This document shows positions 9,788-17,955 of a stretch of DNA of 64,000 nt, one piece after another. The stretch is from assembly GCF_010671565.1 (NCBI RefSeq), contig NZ_JAABOQ010000003.1, forward strand, positions 1-64,000, given 5' to 3'. The position numbers and the translations under genes are program-made. The DNA is from Spongiivirga citrea. Lineage in GTDB: Bacteria; Bacteroidota; Bacteroidia; Flavobacteriales; Flavobacteriaceae. The notes under the pieces were generated by a model. That model saw nothing but the letters and a program-made list of their open reading frames with translations, was not told the DNA's origin and ran no database searches. The stretch's first letter is position 1. Every line of letters starts with the position of its first letter.

Positions 9788-10582
9788 ATGCTTTTTCAAG
9801 GTGTCCTAACCAAAATGAAGACGGAGTTTTCTGAGCCAATTCAATATTTTCTAAACCTAGAAAACGACTTCATTCATTTAAACCAATTGTTACATAAAAC
9901 TATTAGTCTTTCATTTGTCAAATATCAATGTTTAAACTGCGGTAACGACCGAGAGATTTACAGACAAGGATTTTGTAAAAGCTGTTTTTTTGAGGTCCCT
10001 CAAGCAGCCGATTGGATTATGAGACCAGAATTAAGTACGGCGCATTTAGATAAAGAAGATCGCGATTTAGAATATGAAAAGAGAATGCAACTCCAACCAC
10101 ATATTGTGTATTTAGCAAATTCAAGTAATATAAAAGTAGGGGTTACCAGAAAAAGTCAGGTGCCAACACGTTGGATAGATCAAGGTGCACATGAAGCAAT
10201 AGAAATTGTTGAAGCCCCTAATCGGTATTTAGCGGGAATTACTGAAGTTGCTTTAAAAGAACACATCTCTGATAAAACGAATTGGCGAAAAATGCTTACC
10301 AATAGTGTCGAAGATGAAGATTTAAAGGCATACCGATCTAAATTGATTCCTTTTGTGCCAGAGGAAGCAAAGGCATATGTTATTGATGAAAATGAAGAAA
10401 CCGAATTACACTTTCCGGTAGTACAATATCCTGAAAAAGTGAATAGTTTGAATCTAAAAAAGAATCCTGAGTTCAGTGGAGTTCTAAAAGGAATAAAAGG
10501 TCAATATCTTATTTTTGAAGATAACACAGTTTTTAACGTTAGAGCTAATGAAGGCTTGGTTGTTGCAATTTCTGTCTCCTAG
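9788..10582 (+). CDS. DUF2797 family protein
   Basis: A 264-residue cytoplasmic protein from the ATG at 9788 (MLFQGVLTKMKTEFSEPIQYFL). The frame extends upstream to 9662, but that stretch is antisense to the divergent GH3 gene and unlikely to be coding. It has an N-terminal zinc-ribbon-like pair of motifs (CLNCG and CKSC, separated by about 14 residues) and a conserved core HIVYLANSSNIKVGVTRKSQVPTRWIDQGA, typical of DUF2797. The core resembles GIY-YIG-like folds by eye, but I cannot confirm this. Its stop overlaps the stop of the convergent LysE gene by 4 bp. Confidence 0.75.
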   Translation: MLFQGVLTKMKTEFSEPIQYFLNLENDFIHLNQLLHKTISLSFVKYQCLNCGNDREIYRQGFCKSCFFEVPQAADWIMRPELSTAHLDKEDRDLEYEKRMQLQPHIVYLANSSNIKVGVTRKSQVPTRWIDQGAHEAIEIVEAPNRYLAGITEVALKEHISDKTNWRKMLTNSVEDEDLKAYRSKLIPFVPEEAKAYVIDENEETELHFPVVQYPEKVNSLNLKKNPEFSGVLKGIKGQYLIFEDNTVFNVRANEGLVVAISVS

Positions 10583-11199
10583 AAAAATAACAATTTCGAT
10601 AACTGAAATATTCCAATTACTACTAGCAAAACACCTATTAATTGGTTCATCGCATTTGCAATATGTCCTACCCTATTTTTTAAAAGAACACTAGCTTTAC
10701 TATAGCCATAGAGTGTTCCTATTTTACCAGCATACACGCCCAATAAAAACAAGAAAAGTACTGATAATGGTGTCGTCATATTTAGTGAAATGGTATTCAT
10801 GTTAATATAACCTAGTGCCAACATCCAATACACAAGAACAGGCGGATTAAAAACGCCCAGAATAAACCCGTTAAAGATCTTTTTTCTAGTGCTTGAATCT
10901 GAATGCAATTTTTTCTGTTTTTTAAAGTACAGCAGGATACCGGTAGCAAACAGTAGACCAGCTATACCGTATTGAATCCATTTATAGTCTTCAATAATAT
11001 GCATAATGGTCATACTGTAATGCAAGGCAAATAGCGTCAACAAAATTTCAGCTATTCCTGCCGACATAGCAATTTTCATCGCCGAATTTGAATTTTGCTT
11101 AATGGTTGTATTGATAACCGATAAGTTAACTGTACCCAAGGGGATTGCTCCCAAAGTGGTTGCCACAAATCCAATAAGAAAATATAAAAGCCAATTCAT
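10579..11199 (-). CDS. LysE/RhtB-type amino-acid exporter
   Basis: A 206-residue membrane protein with about six hydrophobic segments. The N-terminal GFVATTLGAIPLGTVNLSVI stretch resembles the conserved glycine/proline-rich first helix of the LysE superfamily. These proteins export amino acids or related metabolites across the inner membrane; the substrate cannot be told. The start is the ATG at 11199, and the 3' end overlaps the convergent DUF2797 gene by 4 bp, so no terminator separates them. Confidence 0.75.
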   Translation of the reverse strand: MNWLLYFLIGFVATTLGAIPLGTVNLSVINTTIKQNSNSAMKIAMSAGIAEILLTLFALHYSMTIMHIIEDYKWIQYGIAGLLFATGILLYFKKQKKLHSDSSTRKKIFNGFILGVFNPPVLVYWMLALGYINMNTISLNMTTPLSVLFLFLLGVYAGKIGTLYGYSKASVLLKNRVGHIANAMNQLIGVLLVVIGIFQLSKLLFF

Positions 11200-11261
11200 G
11201 TGCGCTTAGTGGCATTACTTAGATGAACATTACAAGCTGCTATGAATTTTAACAGAATTTT

Positions 11262-11292
11262 ACTGAAGACTGGCTACTGAAAACTGAAGACT
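11262..11292. repeat. Short imperfect direct repeats (ACTGAAGACT family)
   Basis: ACTGAAGACT occurs twice within 31 bp, with a related ACTGAAAACTG block between, directly at the 3' end of ruvC. Similar short runs are scattered in Bacteroidota genomes as far as I recall; function unknown. Confidence 0.45.
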
Positions 11293-11845
11293 ATTTCTTA
11301 ACTCGTTTCTCGTTTTGCTTTACAAAAGCTTCCCAACCGGTATAGCTTTTGCCTACTTCCACTCGACCACTATTGTAAAAATGGCAAACCGCTGCGGCAA
11401 GACCGTCAGTTGCATCTAGGTTTTTAGGTAGTGTCTTGAGATCTAACATGCTTTGAAGCATCTTGGCTACCTGTTCTTTACTAGCATTTCCATTACCGGT
11501 AATCGCCATTTTTATTTTTTTTGGAAGGTATTCCGTAATAGGGATTTCTCTAGAAAGACCTGCAGCCATAGCCACACCTTGGGCTCGCCCCAATTTTAAC
11601 ATCGACTGCACATTCTTCCCGAAGAAAGGCGCTTCGATGGCAATTTCGTCTGGATTATGGGTTTCAATAAGTTCGATTGTACGCTCAAAAATAAGCTTCA
11701 GCTTAAGATAGTGATCTTTGTATTTTGAAAGATTCAACTCATTTAATTGAACAAAATGCATCTTTTTATCAACCACCTTTATTAATCCAAATCCCATTAT
11801 CGTGGTTCCGGGGTCGATCCCTAAAATGATACGTTCTTTACTCAA
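11291..11845 (-). CDS. ruvC: Holliday junction resolvase RuvC
   Basis: A 184-residue crossover junction endodeoxyribonuclease. It resolves Holliday junctions made by RecA and branch-migrated by RuvAB. The RNase H fold and all four expected acidic metal ligands are visible: D11 in LGIDPGTT, E71 in IAIEAPFF, and D144 and D147 in LDATDGLAAAVCH. Length is normal for the family. The last residues (FVKQNEKRVKK) form a basic tail. It is a single gene here, without ruvA or ruvB next to it. Confidence 0.95.
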   Translation of the reverse strand: MSKERIILGIDPGTTIMGFGLIKVVDKKMHFVQLNELNLSKYKDHYLKLKLIFERTIELIETHNPDEIAIEAPFFGKNVQSMLKLGRAQGVAMAAGLSREIPITEYLPKKIKMAITGNGNASKEQVAKMLQSMLDLKTLPKNLDATDGLAAAVCHFYNSGRVEVGKSYTGWEAFVKQNEKRVKK

Positions 11846-11970
11846 TCGAATTCGTTTTCAACAAAGCTAACGAAATGGAATTTATAACTATGTCCGAGCG
11901 GTAATTTTCTTCGGTAATTAGATCTTGAGATAATCATTTCGTCATCTAATTTGTCAAAGAGAACTGGCTC

Positions 11971-12459
11971 TCAATCAATATTTAAATAGATAGGAAGTAC
12001 AAACTTTGCAGTTACGGGAATGCCTCTTTTATGGGCTGGTAGCGCCTTAGGCAATTTAGTAATTGAGGCTTTAATTATTTCCTGAAGTTCAGGGAGCTCG
12101 CGCTGCAGTAAGGCGGATTGTTTTATTTTTTTCAATTGAACTTCCCCGTCTGAAGTAATAACCATATTTACAAAGATCGTGTCATTTATCGATTTAGAAA
12201 TCTCAAATTGCTGGGAACCCAAATGGGTTAACATATGTTGAGTAACTACTTTTTCGAAACAGTTTTTAGCTTCTTGACCTACAAGTCCTTGACATTGTGG
12301 AAAAGAAGGTAATTCGTCTACCACATTCCAATCAATCTCAGCCAATTCTTGTTGAACGGCCTCATTAGTTGCTTTTTCTTTTCCTTTGAAAAGATCGCAA
12401 GATGTGACCAACGCTATCAACAGAAACATGAAGAAACCGCACTTAATACTCGTTTGCAT
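11971..12459 (-). CDS. Lipoprotein with TonB C-terminal-like domain
   Basis: A 162-residue protein with a lipoprotein signal (hydrophobic stretch, then VTSC, Cys21). The segment after DELPSFPQCQGLVGQEAKNCFEKVVTQHM parallels the pre-domain region in the M56 protein upstream. The C-terminal SDGEVQLKKIKQS...ITKLPKALPAHKRGIPVTAKFVLPI has the beta-alpha-beta layout of the TonB C-terminal domain. It is the last gene of a four-gene set (blaI-type, M56/TonB, TPR, this). It has no proline-rich linker or inner-membrane helix, so it is not a classical TonB. Partner unknown. Confidence 0.75.
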   Translation of the reverse strand: MQTSIKCGFFMFLLIALVTSCDLFKGKEKATNEAVQQELAEIDWNVVDELPSFPQCQGLVGQEAKNCFEKVVTQHMLTHLGSQQFEISKSINDTIFVNMVITSDGEVQLKKIKQSALLQRELPELQEIIKASITKLPKALPAHKRGIPVTAKFVLPIYLNID

Positions 12460-12486
12460 AAACGAAATGTACGATTTTTATAGGTT

Positions 12487-13617
12487 TTATTTCTTCTGTG
12501 CGTGAATTTGCCCTTTATATTCGGTTATTCGACTTTTAATCCATTCCATAAAACGGTCATTAGCTTTCGGATACCTTTTCTTGTATTTCAAGAAGAAATT
12601 GAGCTTGACATTTGGGTCAGTAAACCGATTATCTATTATTCGCAATAACATGAACTCTTCATACATGATGTAAGGTTTTTCCCTAAATGCTTTATCCATA
12701 AATTGCGTGGCTTTTACCTCATCATTAAGATCTAGATAATTTCTTGCCAATGCCAAATATTCCGTCTTTACTGAAGGGTTTTTAATTTTTAAGGCATTTT
12801 CATAAAAGGGTAGTGCTTCTTTTGGCATTTTTTTTCTTTTATAAATATTACCAACATAGGTTTGATAGCCCGCTTCATTTGGATTTGATTTTATCAACTC
12901 TAAGAACAAAGGCAGCGACTTTTCAAAATCATCTAACTGATAATAAGTAATCGCTAATCGTTTTCTAATCGTCTCAGATTTTTGACCTAAATCTATCAAT
13001 TTTTTAAGAAGTGGTAGCACCTCTTCGTGCCAACCACGATTAAACAAATATTGAGACTGTAAATTGATTAAATCGACATAATTTTCGTCTTGTTCTAATC
13101 CGATGTTACTATAATAAAAAAGCGAATCGCGATCTTCATGCACTAAAAAATGTCGACTTATTCGATAAATACTTTTTAGGTGACTAGTATCTAAGTTGAA
13201 AGATCGTTTAAAGTGTCCTAGACTTATAGAATCATCCTTTTCAATAAAACCTAAATAATAGGAATAATTGGGGTTCAATGAATCTTTTTGATACAACCTT
13301 TCAAAAACCTCTTGTGCCTCCTTATTACGCTTTTTCTTGATGAATAATTTACCTAATTCATATTGCGCAATAATCAAATTACTGTCTTTTTCAATTGCCT
13401 GTTTATAAGCTGCAATCGACTTGTCATGATTGCCAATGGAATTATAAGTTTTTGCGATTTTATGAAGCGATCTAGCCGAGTTGCTCTGTTTGTAAAATGA
13501 GATGGCCTTACTATAATTTCCTAGTTGGTAAAGACTGTCACCAACTTTCAAATTAGACTGCTGTGCTGAAATAGTTAAGCAAAAGCAGCCTAAATAGAAT
13601 ACTAAATATTTTTTCAT
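12487..13617 (-). CDS. Exported TPR-repeat protein
   Basis: A 376-residue protein with a cleavable signal peptide (MKKYLVFYLGCFCLTISAQQ). About eight tetratricopeptide-like helical hairpins follow, with patterns such as GNYSKAISFYKQS, GNHDKSIAAYKQAIEKD and NEAGYQTYVGNIYKRKKMPKEALPFYENAL. It is probably periplasmic and a protein-protein interaction scaffold. It starts 3 bp after the M56 gene stop, so co-translation is likely. The context is that of a repressor/membrane-protease signalling operon, but no enzymatic function can be assigned. Confidence 0.85.
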   Translation of the reverse strand: MKKYLVFYLGCFCLTISAQQSNLKVGDSLYQLGNYSKAISFYKQSNSARSLHKIAKTYNSIGNHDKSIAAYKQAIEKDSNLIIAQYELGKLFIKKKRNKEAQEVFERLYQKDSLNPNYSYYLGFIEKDDSISLGHFKRSFNLDTSHLKSIYRISRHFLVHEDRDSLFYYSNIGLEQDENYVDLINLQSQYLFNRGWHEEVLPLLKKLIDLGQKSETIRKRLAITYYQLDDFEKSLPLFLELIKSNPNEAGYQTYVGNIYKRKKMPKEALPFYENALKIKNPSVKTEYLALARNYLDLNDEVKATQFMDKAFREKPYIMYEEFMLLRIIDNRFTDPNVKLNFFLKYKKRYPKANDRFMEWIKSRITEYKGQIHAQKK

Positions 13618-13620
13618 TAA

Positions 13621-15900
13621 CTAAAGTGAATAAGTGATTTTGGTTGCATACGGAACTCGTACTGCTTTCCCTTTATGCCTGCCAGGTTCAAAGGTTGGTA
13701 ATTTATTGATGATCGTTTTTGCTGCTTCCTCTAAACGTGGATCCGCTGCTCGGGCTTTAATCAAGTCAACCTTACCACTTTTATTAATTTCAAACATGAT
13801 ATAAACATCACCTTCTATGCCTTCCTCTTTAAGGTTATTAGGATAATTAAAATGCTTGCGAATGTGGTTATTCAATTTCTCATTAAAGCAGTCTTTCTTA
13901 CTCCCAATATTTTCACAACCAGGAAAAACAGGAACCTCATCAATGACTGCGAAGGGGACTACTTTGTCCTGATATTTTGATATTTGTTCATCTCTTTCTT
14001 TTGCCCGTTTTTCTGAGTAATTCATCACAGAATCATCAGCAACTTTATCATTATTCAGTTTAAAGGTAATGGGGATTGAAAATGGTACATTTACAAACAT
14101 CCCACTTTGCTTTCCTGGAATAAATTGTGGCAACTTATTAATGATACGTCCTACTTCACTTTCTAAGCGTTTATCAGGACCTCTCATTTGTAAATCTTCG
14201 ATTGTTCCATCTGTACTAATCACAAAATTCACATATACTCTACCTTGAACATTTTCGGCCTGCGCTTCTGCTGGATAGCGGAAGTTTTTCTTAATATGAT
14301 TTTGAATTTTTTCCCGAAAGCAGGCGCGTTGGTCCAACGAATTTTCGCAACCAGGGAAGATTGGGACTTGCTCTACTACTGCGAAAGGGGTTTTAGCAGT
14401 AGAACGCGCAGAAGACTTCTCATCACGCAATAATTGTTTAAATTCTAAATAATTAGGATTCACAAAAAACTCAGCTGAATTAATTCCATCAGTAATAATT
14501 AAGGAATTTTTAGTATCATTTTTCACGTGATTCTCTAACAGTCGATTTATTTGAATCAATTCATCACCCGAAAAGTCTGTAGTGTTTTGCGCCTCAAAAA
14601 TTTTAGTTTGGGAATTAGTCTTAATATCAATAAAGTCAATCAGAATTTTGGTGAAACCATTTAACGAAATCCCAATGTTCTTATCAAAAACTTGATAGAA
14701 TTTATGTTCGTTAACATAGTTCGAATAAGAAAGGTTTTCTAGTCCTCTTTTGTATGCATAAGCCATGAATTTGATCCTACCATCTGAAGCTTCAATAAGC
14801 CTTTTAATGTTATCTTTCTCAGTCATTTTTTTCATGTATACAATATCCTGTATACGAGATTCATAATACTTCTGTTTACTTACGAGTTCATCTAAAGGTG
14901 ATGCGGTCTTAAAAGACTTATTGTTATTTCTTAATTCATGAAGTGTTACGAAGTCCATGGCTTCATATTTACTGATTAATCTTCTTTTTAGAGCTCCATC
15001 GTCATCATCAATTGAAATGGACAAATCAACTCCAGCAAGTTCATCATCCAACTGCTCACAGCTGTTATAAATCAACATTCCGAGCACAAGCGGCACCAAA
15101 AACAGATATTTCAACTTAAAAACAGTTTTTGATTGCTGACGACTAATCATTTTTAGTCGATTTTTAAGTAAAGACGGTTTTAAAAACTGATTAACAAATG
15201 AGATATGTTGCGTTTGAAATGCCTGAGCCAACAACTCATTTACGTAGGCTTTTTTATTTGATTTTACCGCCTGTGCATCAGCAATAAACTCGTGTAATTC
15301 TGCCATCCTATTTTGATAGATATAAATGAGCGGATTGAACCAAAAAATGACGCGAAGCAACTCAAAATACAAGAGATCGATACTGTGTTTTTGCTTTACA
15401 TGAACCAACTCGTGCTCGATGATCTGATCTTGTTCTTTGTCAATTATAGCGTCGCCTAAAAAAATGTACTTGAAAAATGAAAAAGCCTGTTTGCTCCTCA
15501 TTAATAGGACCTTGGTATAATTTTCAAACTGGGTTCGTTCTCCCTTTCTAACTAATACGTTAATCTTGTATAGCTTAAATAATAAGATTAAAAAGCTAAT
15601 AAACATACCTACATAAACAATATGCATCCACTGAAATTGGTAGATAAATCTTGAAGCCTCATCTGCATTGAGAGTAATCTCAGCAAGAGGCTCAAACATA
15701 GGAAACACATAGGTATATTGTTCTGGTATTGCAGAAGAAATAATGCTTAATTTCACAAAAGGAATTAGTAATGACAACAATGAAGTACCTATCAAGTAAG
15801 CTCGATTCCAGTTAAAAAAAGTTTCCTTCTTTAAGAATAGGTCATACACCAGCAAAAACAATAACTGAAACGCCAACACCTCTAAAATATACTGTATCAT
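13621..15900 (-). CDS. BlaR1-like M56 metallopeptidase with two TonB C-terminal domains
   Basis: A 759-residue inner-membrane protein. Hydrophobic segments lie near residues 5-23, 35-55, 92-112 and 262-280. The M56 zinc site is intact: HELVH at 163-167 and a downstream HEFIADAQ at 203-210 that would supply the third ligand. After the last helix comes a periplasmic region with two TonB-C-like domains in tandem, each introduced by VPIFPGCEN or VPVFPGCEN and ending near IPITFKLN and ITYSL. BlaR1/MecR1 relatives sense a signal outside and cleave the partner BlaI-type repressor. Here the penicillin-binding sensor domain is replaced by TonB-C domains, as seen in many Bacteroidota. It overlaps the repressor gene by 4 bp. 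Confidence 0.9.
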   Translation of the reverse strand: MIQYILEVLAFQLLFLLVYDLFLKKETFFNWNRAYLIGTSLLSLLIPFVKLSIISSAIPEQYTYVFPMFEPLAEITLNADEASRFIYQFQWMHIVYVGMFISFLILLFKLYKINVLVRKGERTQFENYTKVLLMRSKQAFSFFKYIFLGDAIIDKEQDQIIEHELVHVKQKHSIDLLYFELLRVIFWFNPLIYIYQNRMAELHEFIADAQAVKSNKKAYVNELLAQAFQTQHISFVNQFLKPSLLKNRLKMISRQQSKTVFKLKYLFLVPLVLGMLIYNSCEQLDDELAGVDLSISIDDDDGALKRRLISKYEAMDFVTLHELRNNNKSFKTASPLDELVSKQKYYESRIQDIVYMKKMTEKDNIKRLIEASDGRIKFMAYAYKRGLENLSYSNYVNEHKFYQVFDKNIGISLNGFTKILIDFIDIKTNSQTKIFEAQNTTDFSGDELIQINRLLENHVKNDTKNSLIITDGINSAEFFVNPNYLEFKQLLRDEKSSARSTAKTPFAVVEQVPIFPGCENSLDQRACFREKIQNHIKKNFRYPAEAQAENVQGRVYVNFVISTDGTIEDLQMRGPDKRLESEVGRIINKLPQFIPGKQSGMFVNVPFSIPITFKLNNDKVADDSVMNYSEKRAKERDEQISKYQDKVVPFAVIDEVPVFPGCENIGSKKDCFNEKLNNHIRKHFNYPNNLKEEGIEGDVYIMFEINKSGKVDLIKARAADPRLEEAAKTIINKLPTFEPGRHKGKAVRVPYATKITYSL

Positions 15901-16268
15901 GAGTTCTCATTTTTATTGTTCAACTCCTTTAAAATGTGTTCTAACTCTTTCACATTAATGTCATTTTTCTTCACAAAAAACGAAACCATACTCTTAAAAG
16001 ATCCCTGAAAATAACCATCCATTAGTTTATTGATGGATTGATTGCTATACTCTTCTTTAGAAATTAACGGGAAATATATATGGCCTTTTCCCACTTTCTT
16101 ATGACTTACCACCTCTTTGCTTTCAAGGATTCGCACAATGGTAGAAATTGTGTTATAAGCGGGTTTTGGTTCTGGAAACTGCTCGATAATAGAAGCAACA
16201 TTCGCTTGATTAAGCTGCCACAGTATTTGCATAATCTCCTCCTCTGCTTTAGTAAGTGTCTTCATCAT
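15897..16268 (-). CDS. BlaI/MecI/CopY-type transcriptional repressor
   Basis: A 123-residue winged-helix repressor. The N-terminal LTKAEEEIMQILWQLNQANVASIIEQ and the recognition region PAYNTISTIVRILESKEVVSHKKVGKGHIYFPL match the family, and the C-terminal part is the dimerisation helix region. It should bind the palindrome upstream (16327-16360) and be inactivated by the M56 protein encoded 4 bp into its 3' end. The second Met is an equally possible start. There is no beta-lactamase gene nearby. Confidence 0.92.
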   Translation of the reverse strand: MMKTLTKAEEEIMQILWQLNQANVASIIEQFPEPKPAYNTISTIVRILESKEVVSHKKVGKGHIYFPLISKEEYSNQSINKLMDGYFQGSFKSMVSFFVKKNDINVKELEHILKELNNKNENS

Positions 16269-16326
16269 TTTCCGTTTTAAAAAAGTATTTGCGCAGTATA
16301 CTTCTGAGAATTTAGATTGCTAATAT

Positions 16327-16360
16327 AACTAAATAATTAGTTTAAACTAATTATTTAGTT
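16327..16360. promoter_or_regulatory. Perfect 34-bp palindrome, likely BlaI-type operator
   Basis: Two 17-bp arms (first arm AACTAAATAATTAGTTT) meet without spacer and are exact reverse complements. The site lies between the repressor gene (minus) and the DUF456 gene (plus). A -7-like TATATTAG for the minus strand (16320-16327) abuts it, so a bound repressor would cover that promoter. Operator identity is inferred from position and symmetry. Confidence 0.7.
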
Positions 16361-16417
16361 CATAAAATTGTAACACTTTTAGTTTTAGCTCGTCAAATAG
16401 ACAGTTAATTTTACTTT

Positions 16418-16936
16418 ATGGATATCATTTTAGTCCTGTTCGGACTACTTTTTATATTTCTTGGTCTTATTGGTAGCTTTTTACCAGTATTACCTGGCCC
16501 ACCTTTAAGTTGGATTGGGTTATTATTATTACACCTAACTAAGGCCGTACCTAGCGACCCTTGGTTTCTAGGAATTACCTTTGTAATTGCTATTGCTGTT
16601 TTTGTTTTAGATTATCTTATTCCCATTGCGGGAACCAAACGTTTTGGTGGTAGTAAAGCAGGAATGCTAGGAACTACTTTAGGCTTAATCGTTGCTATTG
16701 TTTTTCCTATTCTAGGTTTTTTTGGCATTATTATTTGGCCTTTTGTTGGTGCACTTATTGGTGAACTCATTAATAAGGCAGATGAAAAAACTGCAATGAA
16801 AGCCGCTTTTGGATCTTTTATTGGATTTTTGACTGGAACCTTTCTAAAGTTTATGGTGGCTGCGATCTATGCGGGTTTCTTTTTTTATACGTTAGTAGGC
16901 AACGCGAGCGCCCTGTTTTCTTTTGATTGGTGGTAG
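16418..16936 (+). CDS. DUF456 family membrane protein
   Basis: A 172-residue, strongly hydrophobic protein with about four or five membrane helices. The N-terminus GLIGSFLPVLPGPPLSWIGLLLLHL and the central IAGTKRFGGSKAGMLGTTLGLIVA are the recognisable DUF456 signatures (glycine-zipper-like repeats). Function is unknown. It lies 57 bp after the palindromic operator and could be divergently controlled by the BlaI-type repressor, though nothing beyond position supports that. Confidence 0.8.
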   Translation: MDIILVLFGLLFIFLGLIGSFLPVLPGPPLSWIGLLLLHLTKAVPSDPWFLGITFVIAIAVFVLDYLIPIAGTKRFGGSKAGMLGTTLGLIVAIVFPILGFFGIIIWPFVGALIGELINKADEKTAMKAAFGSFIGFLTGTFLKFMVAAIYAGFFFYTLVGNASALFSFDWW

Positions 16937-16971
16937 GCAAAATTCATTTAACACAATCTCAAATTGACCAT

Positions 16972-17155
16972 AAAAAAACGCACCTCGAATAAAACTCTAT
17001 TCGTGGTGCGCTTACGGGCTATAAAAACGTTTCAGGTTAACTAAGCTAACCCCGGCTGCTTGTCGTATCCTTATAATTATCCCCTAACTATAAAATATGC
17101 GGAATGCATCAAGTAATGAAAACATGTGTACAGGACAACCGGGATGATCAAATAG
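16972..17155 (-). ncRNA. Candidate structured small RNA, about 185 nt, unidentified
   Basis: There is no coding sequence between 16937 and 17274. On the minus strand a promoter-like pair precedes this stretch (TTTA, 18 nt, TACTTTTA at 17158-17165; one mismatch in each box to TTTG / TAnnTTTG). A rod-like pairing follows: AAGCTA with TAGCTT, CCCGG with CCGGG, TTGTC with GACAA. Then come a small hairpin with arms GGTTA and TAACC and an intrinsic terminator at 16979-17010 (12-bp stem with one mismatch, then seven T). Size and rod shape are reminiscent of 6S RNA, but I cannot confirm a family. The boundaries are estimates. Confidence 0.5.
16979..17010 (-). terminator. Intrinsic terminator of the candidate small RNA
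   Basis: Stem arms CGCACCTCGAAT (16979-16990) and ATTCGTGGTGCG (16999-17010) pair with one mismatch around an 8-nt loop. On the minus strand they are followed by a run of seven T. No annotated minus-strand gene ends immediately before it, which implies a transcript between here and 17200. Confidence 0.7.
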
Positions 17156-17212
17156 CTTAAAAGTATTAACCATTACTTATGTGTAAATTTAAGTAATACC
17201 ATTGAAGAAGCT

Positions 17213-17251
17213 TTGCGCACTTTGCGCAATTGTATTGCGCAAAGTGCGCAA
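17213..17251. repeat. TGCGCA four-site palindrome, copy 1
   Basis: A perfect inverted repeat with 18-bp arms and a 3-nt loop. It contains TGCGCA four times with spacers of 3, 7 and 3 nt (spacers CTT and AAG in the arms). It lies just beyond the stop of the LuxR-type regulator gene. A second copy with the same geometry is at 21177-21215. Confidence 0.8.
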
Positions 17252-17274
17252 TTTTGAAGCTTTTTTAGGAAAAT

Positions 17275-17955
17275 TTAGACAAATCCGAGGCTTTTTGCCT
17301 TTTCTATCAATTCTGCGTCGGATGCATCGGTTATTCCGAATTGTTGTTTTAATTGCCCTTTTCTATAGACAACTGCACGTCTAGAGAGTCCAACCATATC
17401 CGTAATATCTGATGTGGGAATTCCTTTTGAAAGGTATTCGAGTATTTTTTGATTTTTAATATCCAACTCGAAATCATACTGTATGCGCCTTCTTAAATGT
17501 TTCATTACACTTGCGCTGTAATATGGCTCATCTTTTAAAACAGATCGAAATGCATCGACGAACTCCTTTGCGCCAACATCGGTCTTTATTAATAGTCCAT
17601 CTGGGTCAACATTTTTTAATATTAGCCCTATACGCTGATCTTCACCATGCATGGTAAGAATTACAACTTTACTGTTAGGTATTTTCAACTTGGCAAATTT
17701 GGCAATGTCTTCACCCGATAAGAACTCACCATTTGCACTTGGCGGTAAGTTAATATCAACAAACAATACTTTGAAGGGTTGTGGTGAAGTAATTGATGCC
17801 GTTATTTTGTTAACAGCTAGATCACAATCGTTGGCCGATTCAATTAATAGATTATAACCATCAGCCTCTCTGTTTAAAAGTGAGTTTTTATACCCTTCAA
17901 TAATCATAGGATGATCATCTACGATTAGTATTTTGATATTATTATTCATTTCCAT
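17275..17955 (-). CDS. LuxR/NarL-type response regulator
   Basis: About 226 residues from the ATG at 17955 (MEMNNNIKILIVDDHPM). The ATG at 17949 is nearly as likely; the longer frame to 17976 lies inside the kinase gene and lacks support. The receiver domain has the acidic pair in IVDDHP, the phospho-acceptor Asp in VLFVDINLPP (D67), and the conserved Thr/Lys region (VVILTMHG, LLIKTD). The C-terminal LuxR-like helix-turn-helix (ILEYLSKGIPTSDITDMVGLSRRAVVYRKGQLKQQFG) is divergent from the usual family motif. It overlaps the kinase gene stop, so the pair is translationally coupled and is the presumed cognate partner. Confidence 0.88.
   Translation of the reverse strand: MEMNNNIKILIVDDHPMIIEGYKNSLLNREADGYNLLIESANDCDLAVNKITASITSPQPFKVLFVDINLPPSANGEFLSGEDIAKFAKLKIPNSKVVILTMHGEDQRIGLILKNVDPDGLLIKTDVGAKEFVDAFRSVLKDEPYYSASVMKHLRRRIQYDFELDIKNQKILEYLSKGIPTSDITDMVGLSRRAVVYRKGQLKQQFGITDASDAELIEKAKSLGFV

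Noticed and set aside
13621-16268. Beta-lactam resistance locus
   Set aside because: BlaI/BlaR1-like genes are present, but there is no beta-lactamase or penicillin-binding sensor domain; the sensor part is TonB-C-like.
16979-17250. A mobile element carrying the palindrome and the small-RNA region
   Set aside because: No transposase, terminal repeats or target duplication can be seen.
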